From: Margaritifera margaritifera
Lineage: Eukaryota > Mollusca > Bivalvia > Unionida > Margaritiferidae
NCBI GenBank assembly: GCA_029931535.1
Contig: JAQPZY010001665.1
Location: forward strand, 1,137,501 to 1,201,500
Direction: 5' to 3'
Length of the DNA stretch: 64,000 nt
This document shows, piece by piece, positions 1 to 11,593 of the stretch; the first letter of the stretch is position 1; each line of letters begins with the position of its first letter. The position numbers were made by a program, and so were the translations under genes. A model generated the notes under the pieces. It saw nothing but the letters and a program-made list of their open reading frames with translations. It searched no databases and was not told the origin of the DNA.

Positions 1-1189
1 TATAGTACAGACGGAACTTAGATTTTAATTGGAACCGATAAGCGGACGGACGGATAGCCGTACACACGGAAGGACATGACCAGTTACAATACAGACGTGC
101 GAAAATAACAATCTCTGAATTAATCTGGCATAGATTCTCATAAATGCGCAAAAGTAGGTATCATATATATTGATAAGGAAGGTTTTATGTAACTTTATGT
201 GAAGATATGTATTGCATATGAGTTAGCAATATGTGTCTTATTTTTATTTTTTTTAAAATACGGACGACTTTATCCTCACGGAAAGGGGAGAAATGAAAAA
301 TGCGTAAACTGAAATACATGATGAAAGAATAGTGAAATGATTGCATATGCAGGGCACAGGATTTTTACATATTGCAATATATCTGGGTCTTTTATTATTA
401 TGCAAGACGATTACTACAATTTTAAATGTTAAACGTTTGCTGAACGTATCTCTCTCACGCACATTAAGGGAATGTTCAATGTTATTGGCAAATATTGAGA
501 TATCTCAAATTTGCCGCAATGAGAGGTCAATAAGCCAGACGTTTATCCCACCTTAATCCAATACTAAATATCTTTACAAGAAATAATTGGATAAAGATAT
601 AGCGATTTATCTCAATAAAGGTACATGCATTATGTCATACTTAATATCACGTTCCAACAAGGGTAGCATATAGTCATGGCCGTATTCCCTAGGTTACAGA
701 TATAACAACCCATGTTGATACCATTGCCGTAGACTTCGGGTTACACATATACCAACCCATATTTACACAATTGCCGTTCATATTCCGTTGCGTAATTCAC
801 TATTTTGAATTGCTTCTTTTAGATAAGAGCGCCATATTCTATACGGTGAAGTTGACAGTCTTTGCGGTTATAGCATCAACTTGTTTCATCCTGTGCATTT
901 ATATTAAACATATAAGTATATATTTACCTAGATATACAGTTGTACATATAAGTATATATTTACCTAGATTTACAGTTACGCAGATATTATTCCTTTTTTC
1001 ATGCCAAGTAGAATAAATTTGTTATTTGATGTGATACATTCCCTATGGTTAATTTAAAAGCATTTATAAGCGTATCACTATGTGTGTTTTATATACAAAG
1101 ATACATGAAGTTCACTAAACGTTGGACAACAACATGATGCATATAGTTATTTTCCGTTAAAAATCCATTGTAGACTACTGGTATAAACT
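1..1189. other. Host non-coding block, start of duplication unit 1
   Basis: No convincing gene is seen. From about 300 onward the sequence aligns by eye with 23780-25440 (for example around 330-520 against 23850-24060), so this is the beginning of the first copy of a large tandem duplication. Unit 2 carries about 0.9 kb extra at 24225-25155 relative to this block. Small reading frames here are not conserved as frames between the two copies. Confidence 0.6.
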
Positions 1190-1335
1190 CTGACAGGAAG
1201 GAGCGAATGTGGGTCAGTGCTTAGCGTGCCATACTCATAACCAGAAGGTGACGGGTTTGAATCCTGTCCAGAATGGGTCCGCTCCCGTGAGATCGTGGCA
1301 CTAAATAATCCAATATCATCTGCACAATACAACAT
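1190..1335 (+). mobile_element. tRNA-derived SINE (unit 1 copy)
   Basis: The segment has a tRNA-like pol III promoter: a box-A-like stretch near 1208-1225 and a near-consensus box B (GGTTTGAATCC at about 1256-1266), with the usual spacing. A very similar segment lies at the equivalent position of duplication unit 2 (25468-25610), in the same orientation. The match extends beyond the tRNA-like head into the body, which fits a SINE rather than a functional tRNA; the acceptor stem does not pair well. Confidence 0.55.
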
Positions 1336-1742
1336 TTCATTTACCTTTCAATTGACCTTGTAAATTTCGTTTCTAGGCTTTTAGCTTATAAGGGATACAT
1401 CTAAGCGATAACTCTGCTCTGTGGCAGCGCGCTGGAAACTAACAACAAAATTTAATTTTTTTCTGTCATTTGTTAGCAGTTCTTAATTGCAAAAAGGGTA
1501 TACTGTAAACATTTATTGATGCGCTCTCTGAAGTGATTGCATCTCTATACCACATTAATGAAAATATATATTGTTTAAAGCTGAATATTTCAGGACTGTC
1601 CTTGGTTAAGATGTTCAAGAAACCTTTAAATACTTTATTGAACACTGCGTAACAGCACCATGTGGTAGTTTATTACAAGCCGTCGCCACTCATGTAATGG
1701 TGTGTCGCTAACCCCCCTCCTCTCTCCCTTCTCCCCCACTCA

Positions 1743-1812
<70 letters not shown>

Positions 1813-2214
1813 AATTTCCTTGTGACGTGGAGGGCCGGCCACCTCACTTTCACCATTTCTAAAGATCTTTAAGTGCCAATGGTAGTGAGCGTCAGTTTTA
1901 TTTTATTGGGATAAGTGCAACGAATAGACTGTATATTTATTACCTTAGACAGGAGAGTTTCGCATCGTTGAAGATTTAATTTCTAACATAAAAAGAAATC
2001 TTCGTTAATATGAATTCATTCAGCTTATGCATGTTTTTTTTTCGTTCATTTATTCTTTTCCTTGTCTATACTTGTTGTTGTCTAACTGATGATAAAATAA
2101 TAGATACTCGAAAGATACTAAAATTGTATATATACTGTAGTAAACAACTAGCACTAAAAATCAGCCATGTATTAAAATCATACTGAGAATACGTAAGTAG
2201 CAATATTTGACACA
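1336..2214. other. Host non-coding with (CA)n tract
   Basis: Homology with unit 2 continues to about 1715 (matching ~25740). A (CA)n microsatellite fills 1744-1810. Nothing else recognisable is seen up to the start of Maverick-like TIR sequence near 2215. Confidence 0.6.
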
Positions 2215-3410
2215 CTAGGCCTCTATCGAATTAACATTACGCCATAGGTTTATATTGGAGGACACTCTAGAACTCTACGGGAGTTTAATATTGAGGGTAC
2301 ATTTTTACATTGTTAGCAGTTCTTGATCTCAATAATTGAAATATTTCTGGGGCTCTAGGGGAATTAACATTACGCATTAGGTTTACATTGGGGACACTAT
2401 GTGGCTCTACTGGAAATGTAATCTTAAAATTAACACGTGTAGTGACCAACACCCAGTCATCTACTATCCAACATCCAACATTATAACATTAACACGCCAT
2501 TTGTACCCACCAATACCCTACACTTATTATCCAACACGACGTGTGTAGTGACCAACACCCAGTCATCCACTATCCAATACCCCACGTTATTCCATCAACA
2601 AGCCTTGTGTAGTGACCTGCTGCCTACTGAGATTTATAAATAAAGCATTACCCATACCTCAGATTATGTTGGAGGTATCAGTAAGTTTACATATATGGTA
2701 CTGATGTTATAAATAGCTTTAATCAAGTGAACTAACTCATAATAACACTAAAATAGACGCAACTAAAAGTAGTGCTAAAATTCTGAAACTGTAACGGAAT
2801 TTAGCAGAGACTAGAAGAAAAAAAACCCCAGAACATTAGACTAAATGGCCTAGATTAAAACGTAGTACTAAAAGTTTGAAACTGTCATGGACTTTAGCGG
2901 AGACTGAAAACAAATCAAGAACAATGTGCAATTGTTGGCCTAGACTAAAAATTGCATTAAAATTCCGAATGTGTCAGGGACTTAGGCGGATACTTAAAAC
3001 AATGTCCGAAAAACAAATTAAAATATGGTTGAGACCAAAAGTGGTTTAGCAGAGATGAAAAAAAAATTTCCCCAGATGCAAATATTGTGTAAAAAGATTT
3101 TTTGTTACAAATTGTAAAAGAATAATTAAAAGTGAAATTTTTTCAAATTTACACCTTTTTTACCGAATGTAGCAAACATTTTAGAATGCTTAGAGAAATC
3201 ATAAAAATAAAATCAATTTTTTTAATACAATTGTTTACAAATTGTGAAAGACGTGTATACAAAATTATATATTTCACGCCATTTTGAGTGACTAACTTAA
3301 CACACTTACTAATGAAAAGAAAAGGGTAGAGTGACCAACACCCAGTCATCTACTGTTCAACATCCCACATTTAATATCCAACACCCCACACTTACTATCC
3401 AACATGCCAT
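2215..3410. repeat. Left TIR remnant of Maverick copy 1
   Basis: Motifs such as GTGTAGTGACCAACACCC and ACTATCCAACA recur at 2438-2475, 2535-2580 and 3328-3370, as in the intact TIR (39555-39740). The stretch 2600-2790 is the reverse complement of 57020-57190, a TIR segment missing from the left TIR of the intact copy. A diverged repeat of about 90-110 bp, containing 'TTTAGCGGAGACT', occurs about three times in 2780-3060, and related units lie at 39765-39900. The outermost terminus and any target-site duplication are not recognisable. Confidence 0.7.
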
Positions 3411-3554
3411 ATCTTTTTTCTTTTTGTCCGTAGAAGTGTGTTTGAGTATCTTGTCCATACTATAAGAAACCAATATAAATATACACATAACTTTTTTGTG
3501 TGGTGGGTGGGTGGGTGGTGGTAGTATATTCTCGTGAATAAGAATCACAATGAA

Positions 3555-3983
3555 ATTTGAAACCCATCACAATAGTCAAATTTTCTTCTTTCTTTCTTTG
3601 TTTACTGTCTTTCTTTTTTATACCTTCATTTGTATGGGTTATTCTTCTTCTCCTCCTCCTACTTGTTGCCCCTTTTTGGATTTCTTTACTGGAACGCTCC
3701 TTCTCCTTGTTCTCTTTTTTCTTGGGACAATCTGAAAACCAATGCCATTTTCTTGACATTGATAACAGGTATCTTTATTTTCTCTCTCTTTCCTCCTGTC
3801 TTAGAAGTACACTTTCTTTGATGTTGTGGATATATGGAGCCCAATGTCCTTTCTCTTGACAGACATATCAGGTATTTTGACTTTTATCTCGAAAGGAGCA
3901 GTCAGAAGTCTTGTTGGAAGTGTACTGTCCAATTCCTCTCTGCACATCTCTTACGAAAGTATGATCTGTTGCTACTCTTCCAT
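3555..3983 (-). pseudogene. Zinc-knuckle protein gene, decayed copy
   Basis: On the minus strand this aligns with the intact zinc-knuckle gene at 40797-41249; its former start codon corresponds to 3981-3983. The stretch at 3700-3760 still reads as the second knuckle half (HW..DCP) followed by a Lys/Glu-rich tail. The first knuckle has lost cysteines and frames shift several times. A run of Arg codons (3640-3665) is a simple-sequence expansion. Confidence 0.65.
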
Positions 3984-4096
3984 CCTCACAGATTAAAACC
4001 GAACGAGTGGATTCTCTTAGGTAGAGGGGGTATATATCTATATATTGAGAGTGTGTACCCTAGTAAAATAAAACTTTGAATCATCATCATGACAAG

Positions 4097-5235
4097 ATGA
4101 AAACTTTCCGACCACAAACCAGCAGAAGCCAAGAGACGACTTTCTGTATCGCCTCATACGCTGAGAGAAGTATTAGCAGAAGAAACGAGTGACCTGAGCC
4201 AACACCATTTACCTCCACTACAAGACCCAGAGAGTCAAGATAAGCCAAGAAATCAAGTCGCTTGATAGCTCCAGAAGATTTGTTTTACATTCGACCTATA
4301 CAAAAAGTGACGTCCAGAAAATTTAGAACTATGGCTTACACTTACTCAGCAAATGTAAAGAGTCAAATTTTCAAGTTTCAGTAGAGAAAGAAGCTGTGTT
4401 CATTACGGATTTATTTGAGTCAATGTTAGAAAAATTGAAATGACAATGCCAAACTTAAGATCAAGCTCGTTTTAGACTACCCGTCACTCAGGACAGGTTG
4501 AAATCTCTCGTGTGGATCGAGTTTAGAACACTTGCAGAATTAACTGCTACCAAAATCTTGGTCAAAATTCAACACGTCCAACAAACCAAGAAACAAACGA
4601 TGAGTTTGTAATGACCGATGGAAAGGTTGGTCTTGACATGACACACGTTTCACCTCCAAGAGGGAGCGGCAAACGTAAGGTGTTCTGGAAAGGGTGGGTG
4701 GATCAATTTCCCAGTACCAAACGAAGTATTGTCCAAATTAACAACGATCCGACGAGTTTGGCAATGCCATCATTGCTTCTTACGTGACAGCCAATTAAAA
4801 TTGTATTCTGTCTTGGAACATTTAGGGGATCAAGTCTTTTACTTTGACACCGGTAGTTGCATGCACATCGATCGCCCTGGAAGTTATCGCCCATACATCG
4901 GAGACGAACGTTTGCGAAAATCCCGGAGACACTATTACGAGTTTTGCCTGTGGTGGACCTAAACATTACGGCTACCAGTACTGAAACAAAAAAGGACAAT
5001 TTCGTACCAAATGCACAGTAAAAGGATTTACACTACATTATCGTTCCAGTCAAGTGGTCAACATTGATGTCTTAATAGATGATTTAAAGTCAGGTCAAGA
5101 TCAAGACTTTCCTCTGAAACCATTTTCAGGTCACCAAATCGTCAGTCGTCCCTTGGAAAAAGTATACCAGATCGTCTAAGAGAAACGAGCGCAACTTCAA
5201 AATCACATCACTTTATTGTACGGATACCGTTCTCG
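4097..5235 (+). pseudogene. PolB gene, decayed copy with internal deletion
   Basis: 4097-4745 aligns with the N-terminal part of the intact PolB (41358-42050). Near 4745 it jumps directly to the part matching 44935, so a segment equal to about 2.9 kb is gone: the exonuclease domain, zinc-binding region and palm motifs A and B. The remaining palm motif C has its second aspartate codon changed to glycine (4852-4854, in Y-x-D-T-G-S). Several stops and frameshifts are present. It cannot encode an active polymerase. Confidence 0.8.
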
Positions 5236-5334
5236 AGTATGTAAAATGCCATAAAAGACTGACCGAAGAAGGCTGTAGCATTGTCGGAAAGAGAGGCACT
5301 GTGCCAATACACGATAAGACTCTTCTGCGAAGAC

Positions 5335-5740
5335 GTTCTCAATAGACAGTTTAGAAGAGCACATTCAGAATCTACCACTGGGGCTGCGTGAGCGCATTTA
5401 CCACTACTTTGTACAGATTCAAGTGAAACGCAAACAACATTTTGCATCCTCTACTATAAGAAATATGATTACTTTGAAAGTGTTCAAATAGTCAGACATT
5501 GGTCAAATACTAACAACTAAGAAGGGTTTCCATGCCACGACATCCACCTACAAAGTTGGTGTGATACACAGAATTCCATGGGACGAAGTCCAGGAAAAAA
5601 TGCATAGCTTACAGGAATACAACAAACTTTTAAAAGAAGTATTGCCTCAAAACAGAAACTTCTTCACGACGTGTTTCTGCAAGTTAATGACTGAATTTCT
5701 TAGATATGATTCCGTTTGGTAAAAGTAGGAATATTTTCTC
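5335..5740 (+). pseudogene. F-box-like + IPW small-gene unit, decayed copy a
   Basis: This matches the intact F-box-like gene (46525-46911) and the start of the next gene (46884-47030). The motif LPLGLRERIYHYF is readable at about 5370-5410, followed by Q-I-Q-V-K-R-K as in the intact copy. The I-P-W motif of the next gene lies near 5573. A second, diverged copy of the same unit follows at once (5755-6030), so the unit was duplicated in this element lineage. Confidence 0.65.
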
Positions 5741-5754
5741 ACAAAAGACATTCC

Positions 5755-6030
5755 TGTAAATGGACAGTTTAGAAGAACACATTCACAATCTACAAGTGGA
5801 ATTTCCAGAACGCATTTACAGAGAGTTTGTCAAGATTCTAGTGAAACACAAAGAACTATTGCATCAGAGATAGCATAGACATTTTAATCATTGGTATCTG
5901 AATGCTATAAGAAGACTGATTACTTTGAAATTGTTCAAATGGTCAGACATTAATAAACTGCGATTACATATTATAAAACTTGCATGCCACGACTCCTGTC
6001 ATCAGTGTTACACTAAATTCCATGGAAGGG
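5755..6030 (+). pseudogene. F-box-like + IPW small-gene unit, decayed copy b
   Basis: This is a tandem second copy of the preceding unit. A methionine codon at 5760 begins M-D-S-L-E-E-H-I, like 5347 onward in copy a, followed by a degraded LP-x-LR-x-x-IY motif. The following IPW-gene start is also repeated near 6015, where frames break. The intact element at 39-57 kb does not have this unit-level duplication; instead its F-box-like protein contains an internal repeat. Confidence 0.6.
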
Positions 6031-6093
6031 AGTCAATAACAGTATTCAAGACTTAGTGGTTTACTAAGTACTTTTAACCGAACTAATTCCACA

Positions 6094-6520
6094 AGACGAG
6101 ATGACGTTTGTAGAAGGAATTCCTCGCGAAGACGACGGGATCGTGTCTGACTTTAGTCAAACACATCTTGTCATCTTCGGTGACATGTTAGGAGACGACG
6201 AAGAAGTAAATTGGTTTGCACGAAAAGGACATCATCGAAATGCTAGTATTATTTACATCACTCAAAATGTATTTCAACAATGTAAAGCGTATCGCAGCAT
6301 TAGTCTCAGTGCTCATTATCTCGTGTTGTTTAAAATCCAAGAGATAAATCTCAAGTTCAAGTATTGGCCAAATAGTTAGGAACACCTTGGCTAAATTTAC
6401 TCGTCGATTTAAAACCTACCACTATCGATTATTTGAGATTTCGTACGCATTTGTTTCACGAGTGGTGTCAAGAATGAGGTCAAGTTATTTAGACGTCACC
6501 TTCGTCGTTTTCGTCTGTCT
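6094..6520 (+). pseudogene. Packaging ATPase gene, decayed 3' part
   Basis: This aligns with codons about 92-240 of the intact ATPase (48160-48610). The 5' part, including the Walker A loop, is missing. The Walker B stretch L-V-I-F-D-D is changed to L-V-I-F-G-D (first acidic residue lost, about 6171-6186). Readable blocks such as RKGHHRNASIIYI remain, then frames break after 6379. Confidence 0.75.
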
Positions 6521-6573
6521 AAAAAGAGCTATTTAAGCAGCATTCACTTCTTTTCTTTTTAACAGTATTCAAC

Positions 6574-7380
6574 ATGACATTCATTTTAATCTCATTCTCC
6601 CGTCAAATTGATTCGTGCAGTGTATGCCACAAGTGCGTTTACATTTGTTAGAAGTTAGTCTCAAAGTAGTGTTACGATAATTTATTTTGACAGCACGTCA
6701 ACTAGTACAAGGCATCATTCACATTCTACATTTAACAAAACGTTTTTCTGAAAAACAAAAAGTAGCTTTGTCCCAACTAGTTGATCTAAGAATAGATGCT
6801 AAAACCAAAAACAAATCATTGTGAAATCAGGTGGAAGTGGACCTTTAGGAGGTGTCATTATTCGTTCACTTTCAAAAATGGGATCCTAATGCTGAAACTA
6901 AAAATATTAAACAACCCAAGAAGACGAAGAAGACGAAAACTCAAAATAAAACATCACCTTCAAGAAAGAGAGGTAATGCCGCTAGAACGCGCACGTATTC
7001 AAGAAAACCAAACTCAGTGATCGTATCTCCTTTCATTTCTTCCTTCTACTACTCATCCGTTAATGATGATGTCTGCCAAAGCTGATTTAAGACCAGTGTT
7101 TCCCAATTTGATGAAACAATGGAAACCCATTTCTAAAGAAACGTATACTCCATCGACGTCTTCTACTATTCTAACTGCTGCTGCTGCAGCCAAAAATGTG
7201 GCATTTCTTAAGACAAAATTACAATACAGAACAGGTGTGTTACAAAGGTTACTGGCTTTTCAAACAAGAACTGGCAAGATTTAGTCCTTTTACAACACCA
7301 GTAGTACCTAAAGTCAAGTTGCTATAAAGTCCCGATAATCAGCAGAGACGAATTCCAGTACAAGAGAAGAAGTGTTGGAC
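6574..7380 (+). pseudogene. H1-like basic protein gene, decayed copy
   Basis: This aligns with the intact Lys-rich protein gene (48677-49594), including the start codon at 6574 and the C-terminal block around 7065-7270 (PNLM-x-x-WKPISK). The Lys-Ser-Pro-rich middle is shortened to about 60 nt of AAG/AAA codons (6900-6960). Stops and frameshifts are scattered through it. Confidence 0.7.
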
Positions 7381-7412
7381 AACATTCATTTCATTTTTTT
7401 TATATAGATTTT

Positions 7413-7835
7413 ATGCTCCTGAACAAAGATATCACCATTTTCGAAAGAGACCTTCTTCCAAACAAAGTAAAAAAGGGACGCCCTCCTCGTTTAGCTAACT
7501 TCTGGGATGTTTTGTTAGTACTAACTAAATCCAATACCCAGATGTGAAAACAAATCATTCAAAAAGAACGTAAAAAAATTATCGACACCATGTGTGAATG
7601 CTGTTTGAACGTTTTGATTGTAACGGTGCCTTTGCTCAAGATACAGAAACAGCGATTAGGAAGACATCGTCACGTTCTTCGCCAAATGGTGAAAAAGAAA
7701 ATGGCAATCAGCCAAAAAAAAAATGCTTGTTCAAAGAGCATTCTTTGTCATGCTGGTGGGACCGTTGTTAAGAGTGGCTGCTACTTTGTTATGATTGATT
7801 GCTGGACCCCTTATAAAGGAGTGATGAGAAGATGA
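7413..7835 (+). pseudogene. pX-like core protein gene, decayed copy
   Basis: This aligns with the intact gene at ~49645-50061. A start codon at 7413 leads in frame into K-K-G-R-P-P-R-L-A-N-F-W-D-V-L, then a stop near 7540. A TATA-like stretch lies at about 7398. The 3' part (7590-7835) still shows C-E-C-C-L-N-V-L and KKKM but is frameshifted in the hydrophobic GG-F-L-P tail. The start codon here is useful because the corresponding one is not visible in the intact element. Confidence 0.65.
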
Positions 7836-7897
7836 AGAAGAAGATAAAAAAGGACGCATTTTTCTGGAAAGACATCACACTTGTACCCTAGGATATT

Positions 7898-8275
7898 ATG
7901 GAAGGACGAAAGTTAACTTTAGTTCTTTACAAACGATGGATGGAACTCAATCGTTTTTACGAATAACGAATACCTTATTTACATCCTAATCCTAATCTCA
8001 ACGATATGTCACACTTACAGCATGACTTACAATCGTTCGTGGATCGAGCAGATTTGTCAGAAACAGAAAAATCACAACAGCATGGCAATTATTGCAACGT
8101 CTTCAACTGTTTCACCAGAAATCTTTAGACGAAACAGCTAAACCTACTTTGAGAGAGTTTAAGAATTTCACGAAGAGCGAAGATAAACATAAAGCAACAA
8201 ACACGATGACAGAAACAGGCGTTGGGTTGGAAAAAGAGAAAGAAACAAGAGAAGTGTTTGGTCGATTGTTTTGAA
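7898..8275 (+). pseudogene. Coiled Maverick protein gene, truncated copy
   Basis: This is homologous to the gene at 50127-50786. It starts M-E-G-R-K-L-T-L-V at 7898 and includes the N-E/D-M-S-x-L-Q-x-x-L-Q region around 8000-8060. A frameshift lies near 8085 and homology stops near codon 125 of the intact protein. The C-terminal Ser/Thr/Pro-rich part and the beginning of the integrase are deleted. Confidence 0.65.
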
Positions 8276-8679
8276 CGTCAAAGACCAAAAAAAAAGAAAT
8301 AAGTGTTAAACACCGAAGATTGGGTTTGCATTGGAAAACAAAACGCATTTTGCACAAAGGCTATGTACCCAACTAGACGACATAATTGTTTTGTGTCACA
8401 GGACAAGTGCGTGGACCTGATCCTCCTGTCTATAAATTAGAAGATATGAACGGAGAAGTGTTAAAAGGAACTTTTTTTCTTGCCTGTGTAACAACGAGTA
8501 ACCAAGAAAGAAGACGACATGTACGATATGGAAAGCATTCTTGATCGAAGAACACGTAGAGTGGGAAAATATTGACTCCAAGTTGTGGAAGTTCGTTGGA
8601 AAGGATATACACCCAGTTTCAATTCTTGGATTGCCGCTTCACAAGTCATCGACTCTAAAAAGAAACAGAAATTACCACC
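8276..8679 (+). pseudogene. Integrase gene, C-terminal remnant
   Basis: This matches only the C-terminal third of the intact integrase (about 51535-51880): the K-T-G-D-W-V-R-I-G-like region and the chromodomain region around 8510-8640. All three catalytic acidic residues are absent because the deletion joining it to the preceding gene removed the core. Several frameshifts are present. Confidence 0.65.
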
Positions 8680-9062
8680 ATGCCGTTAAACACAGCTGCA
8701 TCTTCTTCTCAAAGTTCATCTCTCCAAAGTACAAAAACAACCACTGTTGGTGTAGAGTGGAAAATGTGTCCCTAAAAATCAAATCGTCTTTTTCTGCCAA
8801 ATCTGTGAGGTGTATTGTGTCATTGGAGCAGCCATTGGAAATTTGACTTTTGCAACAAGGAGATAAACAATTGTGGACTATTGTACTCAGCAGTTGTATT
8901 GGTTATCTTCTTCCCAGTCCTTCGTTTAAATATACCGACAGTATCAACAACGGTAACCATGTCAACGCCAGTTACCACTCCTATTACAATTACAACAGCA
9001 GCCCTCTTCTGGAACCCTCATTTGAAAATCATCCTTTGACATCGAACGACTCTTCAGAGACC
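8680..9062 (+). pseudogene. Two-TM membrane protein gene, decayed copy
   Basis: This is homologous to 51918-52319, with start codon at 8680. Readable blocks include V-P-K-N-Q-I-V-F-F-C-Q (about 8770-8800) and L-W-T-I-V-L-S-S-C-I-G-Y-L-L (8872-8915), on either side of frameshifts. The Asn/Ser/His-rich tail is also recognisable. Confidence 0.65.
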
Positions 9063-9077
9063 AGAACCATCGAATCT

Positions 9078-9822
9078 ATGAATAATCAATTTTATTTAAC
9101 ATTGCCAAGTGACAGTTTTATGGATGTGTTTCCCAACAAAACATTATTTTGTTGCCTCACAGTCAAATTACCTCAGTCAATTTAATTAATTCAGGTAGCT
9201 CATTTGGTAGTAGGTTTGGAATAAATCATTTATCCCACTCAAGGCAAGAATGTGGTTGGAGATAAAATCACTTTCCTCGTCGAAATATCAGCGATCAGTT
9301 TAACAAAGCACAGGAGAAAGCTCGCCGAAGTGTACAGATCTAGTATCATATAATTGCTCATCGTCTCAAATCGGATTTTTCCGTCACCAAAACGTTGTAT
9401 ATCAGATTTTCTCCCAGTTCGTTTTGGTGGAAACAAAAACATAGCACCGCAGACAAAATACATCTACTACAACGATCTATTCTGCAAGTATTGTCGCATC
9501 ACTGTCGAATTAAACGAAGGACTGAATTTGATGTTTCTGTATTCAGATGTCGTCGAGGAGTACAACGTCGTAGGAATCACGGCTGTTCCGTTGCTGAGAG
9601 TCATTCCTTTTAAAGTGGATTCTGCCACAACTGCTTACAATGAAGGAGAAACACTTATCACTTTTTCCGAGAAGTTGTACATCCTCGTTATCTTCCTGTC
9701 AGTAAATCGTATTTTGACCGTGTCAGTATTAGTATAAAAGGAGATATTGGACAAAATATTGTATTCTCGAAAGGAAAAGTCATCGTGAAACTATATTTTC
9801 TAAAACGATTCTCCAACATATC
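9078..9822 (+). pseudogene. Minor capsid protein gene, decayed copy
   Basis: This is homologous to 52343-53257. It begins M-N-N-Q-F-Y-L-T-L-P-S-D-S at 9078. Homology is lost over roughly 9190-9480, where most of the middle is deleted or unrecognisable, and resumes with L-N-E-G-L-N-L-M-F around 9510. Frameshifts occur near 9555 and 9640. Confidence 0.7.
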
Positions 9823-10112
9823 CTGTGCACGGAGCAATAGCTCGACAACGAGGACATGGTTAAGGAGATATGTTAAAATAGCCTTTATGTACTGCAGCAC
9901 CTGTCTTGAAACCTATAGCCACTAGAGGATTGCATGCTTAAAAAAATGCAGCTTTGACGCAAGGAACATAATTTCTCCAACACGTACTAATTAGAGAACA
10001 AAGTACCAAGCAAGCATTAATGAAAACAGGAAAAATGTTTTGATTCAAACAGGAAAAGAACTCCTGGGTCGCAGAGACACTTCCATAAATTCGCGTCTTA
10101 CACATCTAGATT
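9823..10112 (+). pseudogene. pVI-like protein gene, truncated copy
   Basis: This aligns with 53275-53545 of the intact element. It is broken by frameshifts and ends near the codons for L-G-R-R/L-R-E. This is the right-hand limit of copy 1; host sequence homologous to unit 2 (26075 onward) resumes immediately. Confidence 0.6.
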
Positions 10113-11529
10113 GATCCATATACCAAGTAACATGGCCGATTGTATTCGAGAAACTGACCGCTTAAATAGAATATCACATTGAAGTTAATCTAGGATGTTG
10201 ATGGACGGGTTTGTGGATGGATTAAACGATGGACGAACCTACAGACGTACACATACACAAGGAGGCCAAAATGTTTTCCACAGGGAGCTCGACAAAATTT
10301 GTATTTGTTACTCAAGGAATTCAGCCTCATTCTTCTAAAGTTACATGTGTACCTATAGTGATGTCACTGTGTGACACAAATAGCTATTTTTTGTTGTCAT
10401 GACATGAGATTTTAATGATCTATTGTTTGAAATATAGGGGGTTGGTGTTGGGAAGATATTTATCAAACCTAGTAGTTAGCCAATTATTAGAAGCAGATGT
10501 CATAACAAGAATTTATGGTAGCACAGATTAGTTTCATAAAATGGACCCTAATTAATTTCTTAACATGAAGAATTCTCGGGATATTCTCGCGTCTAAGTGT
10601 TTGGTTATTTGATATAAGAATAATTCTGCGTATTATTCGTTTGGGTCGTGTTTTGTTGTACGTGGCGTGAAACACCGAACTACGGCTTAGAAAAGCGTAC
10701 TGTTAAATCATGCAAATGTGAAGCCAGAAGAACCATGCAAGAGTGAAATTAGATTCTTGTTAATGCGTAGTCATTAGTTAATTAACGGAAAATTATTTGT
10801 GGTATTGGTGTGTTTAAGAACCCTTCAGTTCACAACAACTGTTGTCTTGATGGCCTAGGACATAGGGGAAACGTCGACCTCAAGCCAGCCTTACGCAGGT
10901 GTTGTTTGATTCGCTCAGTAGTGAGGTGATGTAATATCCAAGGTGTGTTACAATATTTCACTACCTAAATATTTGTTTAGGAATCAAAAATGAGTAAAAG
11001 CAACGTTATACCCATGACCCGCCGGGGTTTCAATACAATTATCAAAGTTTCTTCTCAGAGAGAGCTGTATATTATCTTGCTTATAAACCTTCATAAAGTG
11101 CAGATATATTTGCCAGAAGTAGATATCCCGGAAAGGATTCAAAATCACGTTTGAGTTTTGACAATTTAAGATACGGAAACCTTTGTAATTGTGAAATTAA
11201 AACAGCTGAGGAATTCCAAAAATTTGAGGAAATCTTCAAAAAAAATTCAGAGATAAGATAAGACTGTTTTACGGAACATTCAAACATTGTATGACCCTAT
11301 TTTAATATTTGATGTATGCTGCATTTTCTGTGGAAAGACAAACAATCATTATTAGCAGCTATCCAAAACTCCTAATTGGTGAATGAATTGTTGAGATATT
11401 TAGTAAAAATGGAGACAGATGTTTTAAAAACTATTTATGGCACCGCTATTATCATATTCATTTATGATTGATCAGAAGCCATCTAGATGACGAAAATGAT
11501 AGGAAAGCCATATTTTATTTATTTAGCAG
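10113..11529. other. Host DNA 5' of the calmodulin-like gene
   Basis: 10113-10410 aligns with 26076-26385 of unit 2, and 11450-11529 aligns with about 26490-26571. The stretch between (about 1 kb, 10420-11450) has no partner in unit 2. No gene or RNA is recognised. Upstream 5' exons of the calmodulin-like gene could lie here, but I cannot identify one. Confidence 0.45.
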
Positions 11530-11593
11530 ATTGCAGGTGCGAGTAAGAATAAAATGGACGATTCCTACCTTATGGATCCTTACATTGCAAAAG
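11530..11593 (+). other. Calmodulin-like gene, first recognised exon
   Basis: This 64-nt exon lies between the acceptor CAG (11527-11529) and a GTAAG donor at 11594. ATG at 11554 starts [10 protein letters not shown]. The paired exon in unit 2 (26572-26635) has the same length without indels but a stop codon, which supports the exon limits. Exon end phase is 1. Confidence 0.65.

Larger units (their letters stand above)
2215..10112. mobile_element. Decayed Maverick/Polinton remnant (copy 1)
   Basis: This is a degraded relative of the element at 39310-57628, in the same orientation and gene order: left TIR, zinc-knuckle gene (minus strand), PolB, F-box-like gene, packaging ATPase, H1-like basic protein, pX-like protein, coiled protein, integrase tail, membrane protein, minor capsid and pVI-like gene. 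The sequence then stops abruptly near 10112, so major capsid, protease and right TIR are missing. Internal deletions remove most of PolB and the integrase core. By eye, identity to the intact copy is roughly 75-85% in the best blocks. Unit 2 of the host duplication has no Maverick sequence at the matching place (between 25740 and 26075). Confidence 0.88.

Noticed and set aside
1190..1290. Functional tRNA gene
   Set aside because: Boxes A and B are present but the acceptor stem does not pair, and the similarity to the second copy extends beyond a tRNA, as in a SINE.
3557..3859. 100-codon plus-strand hydrophobic frame
   Set aside because: It is the antisense of the decayed zinc-knuckle gene; the Phe/Leu/Ser-rich translation comes from Lys/Glu/Arg codons on the other strand.
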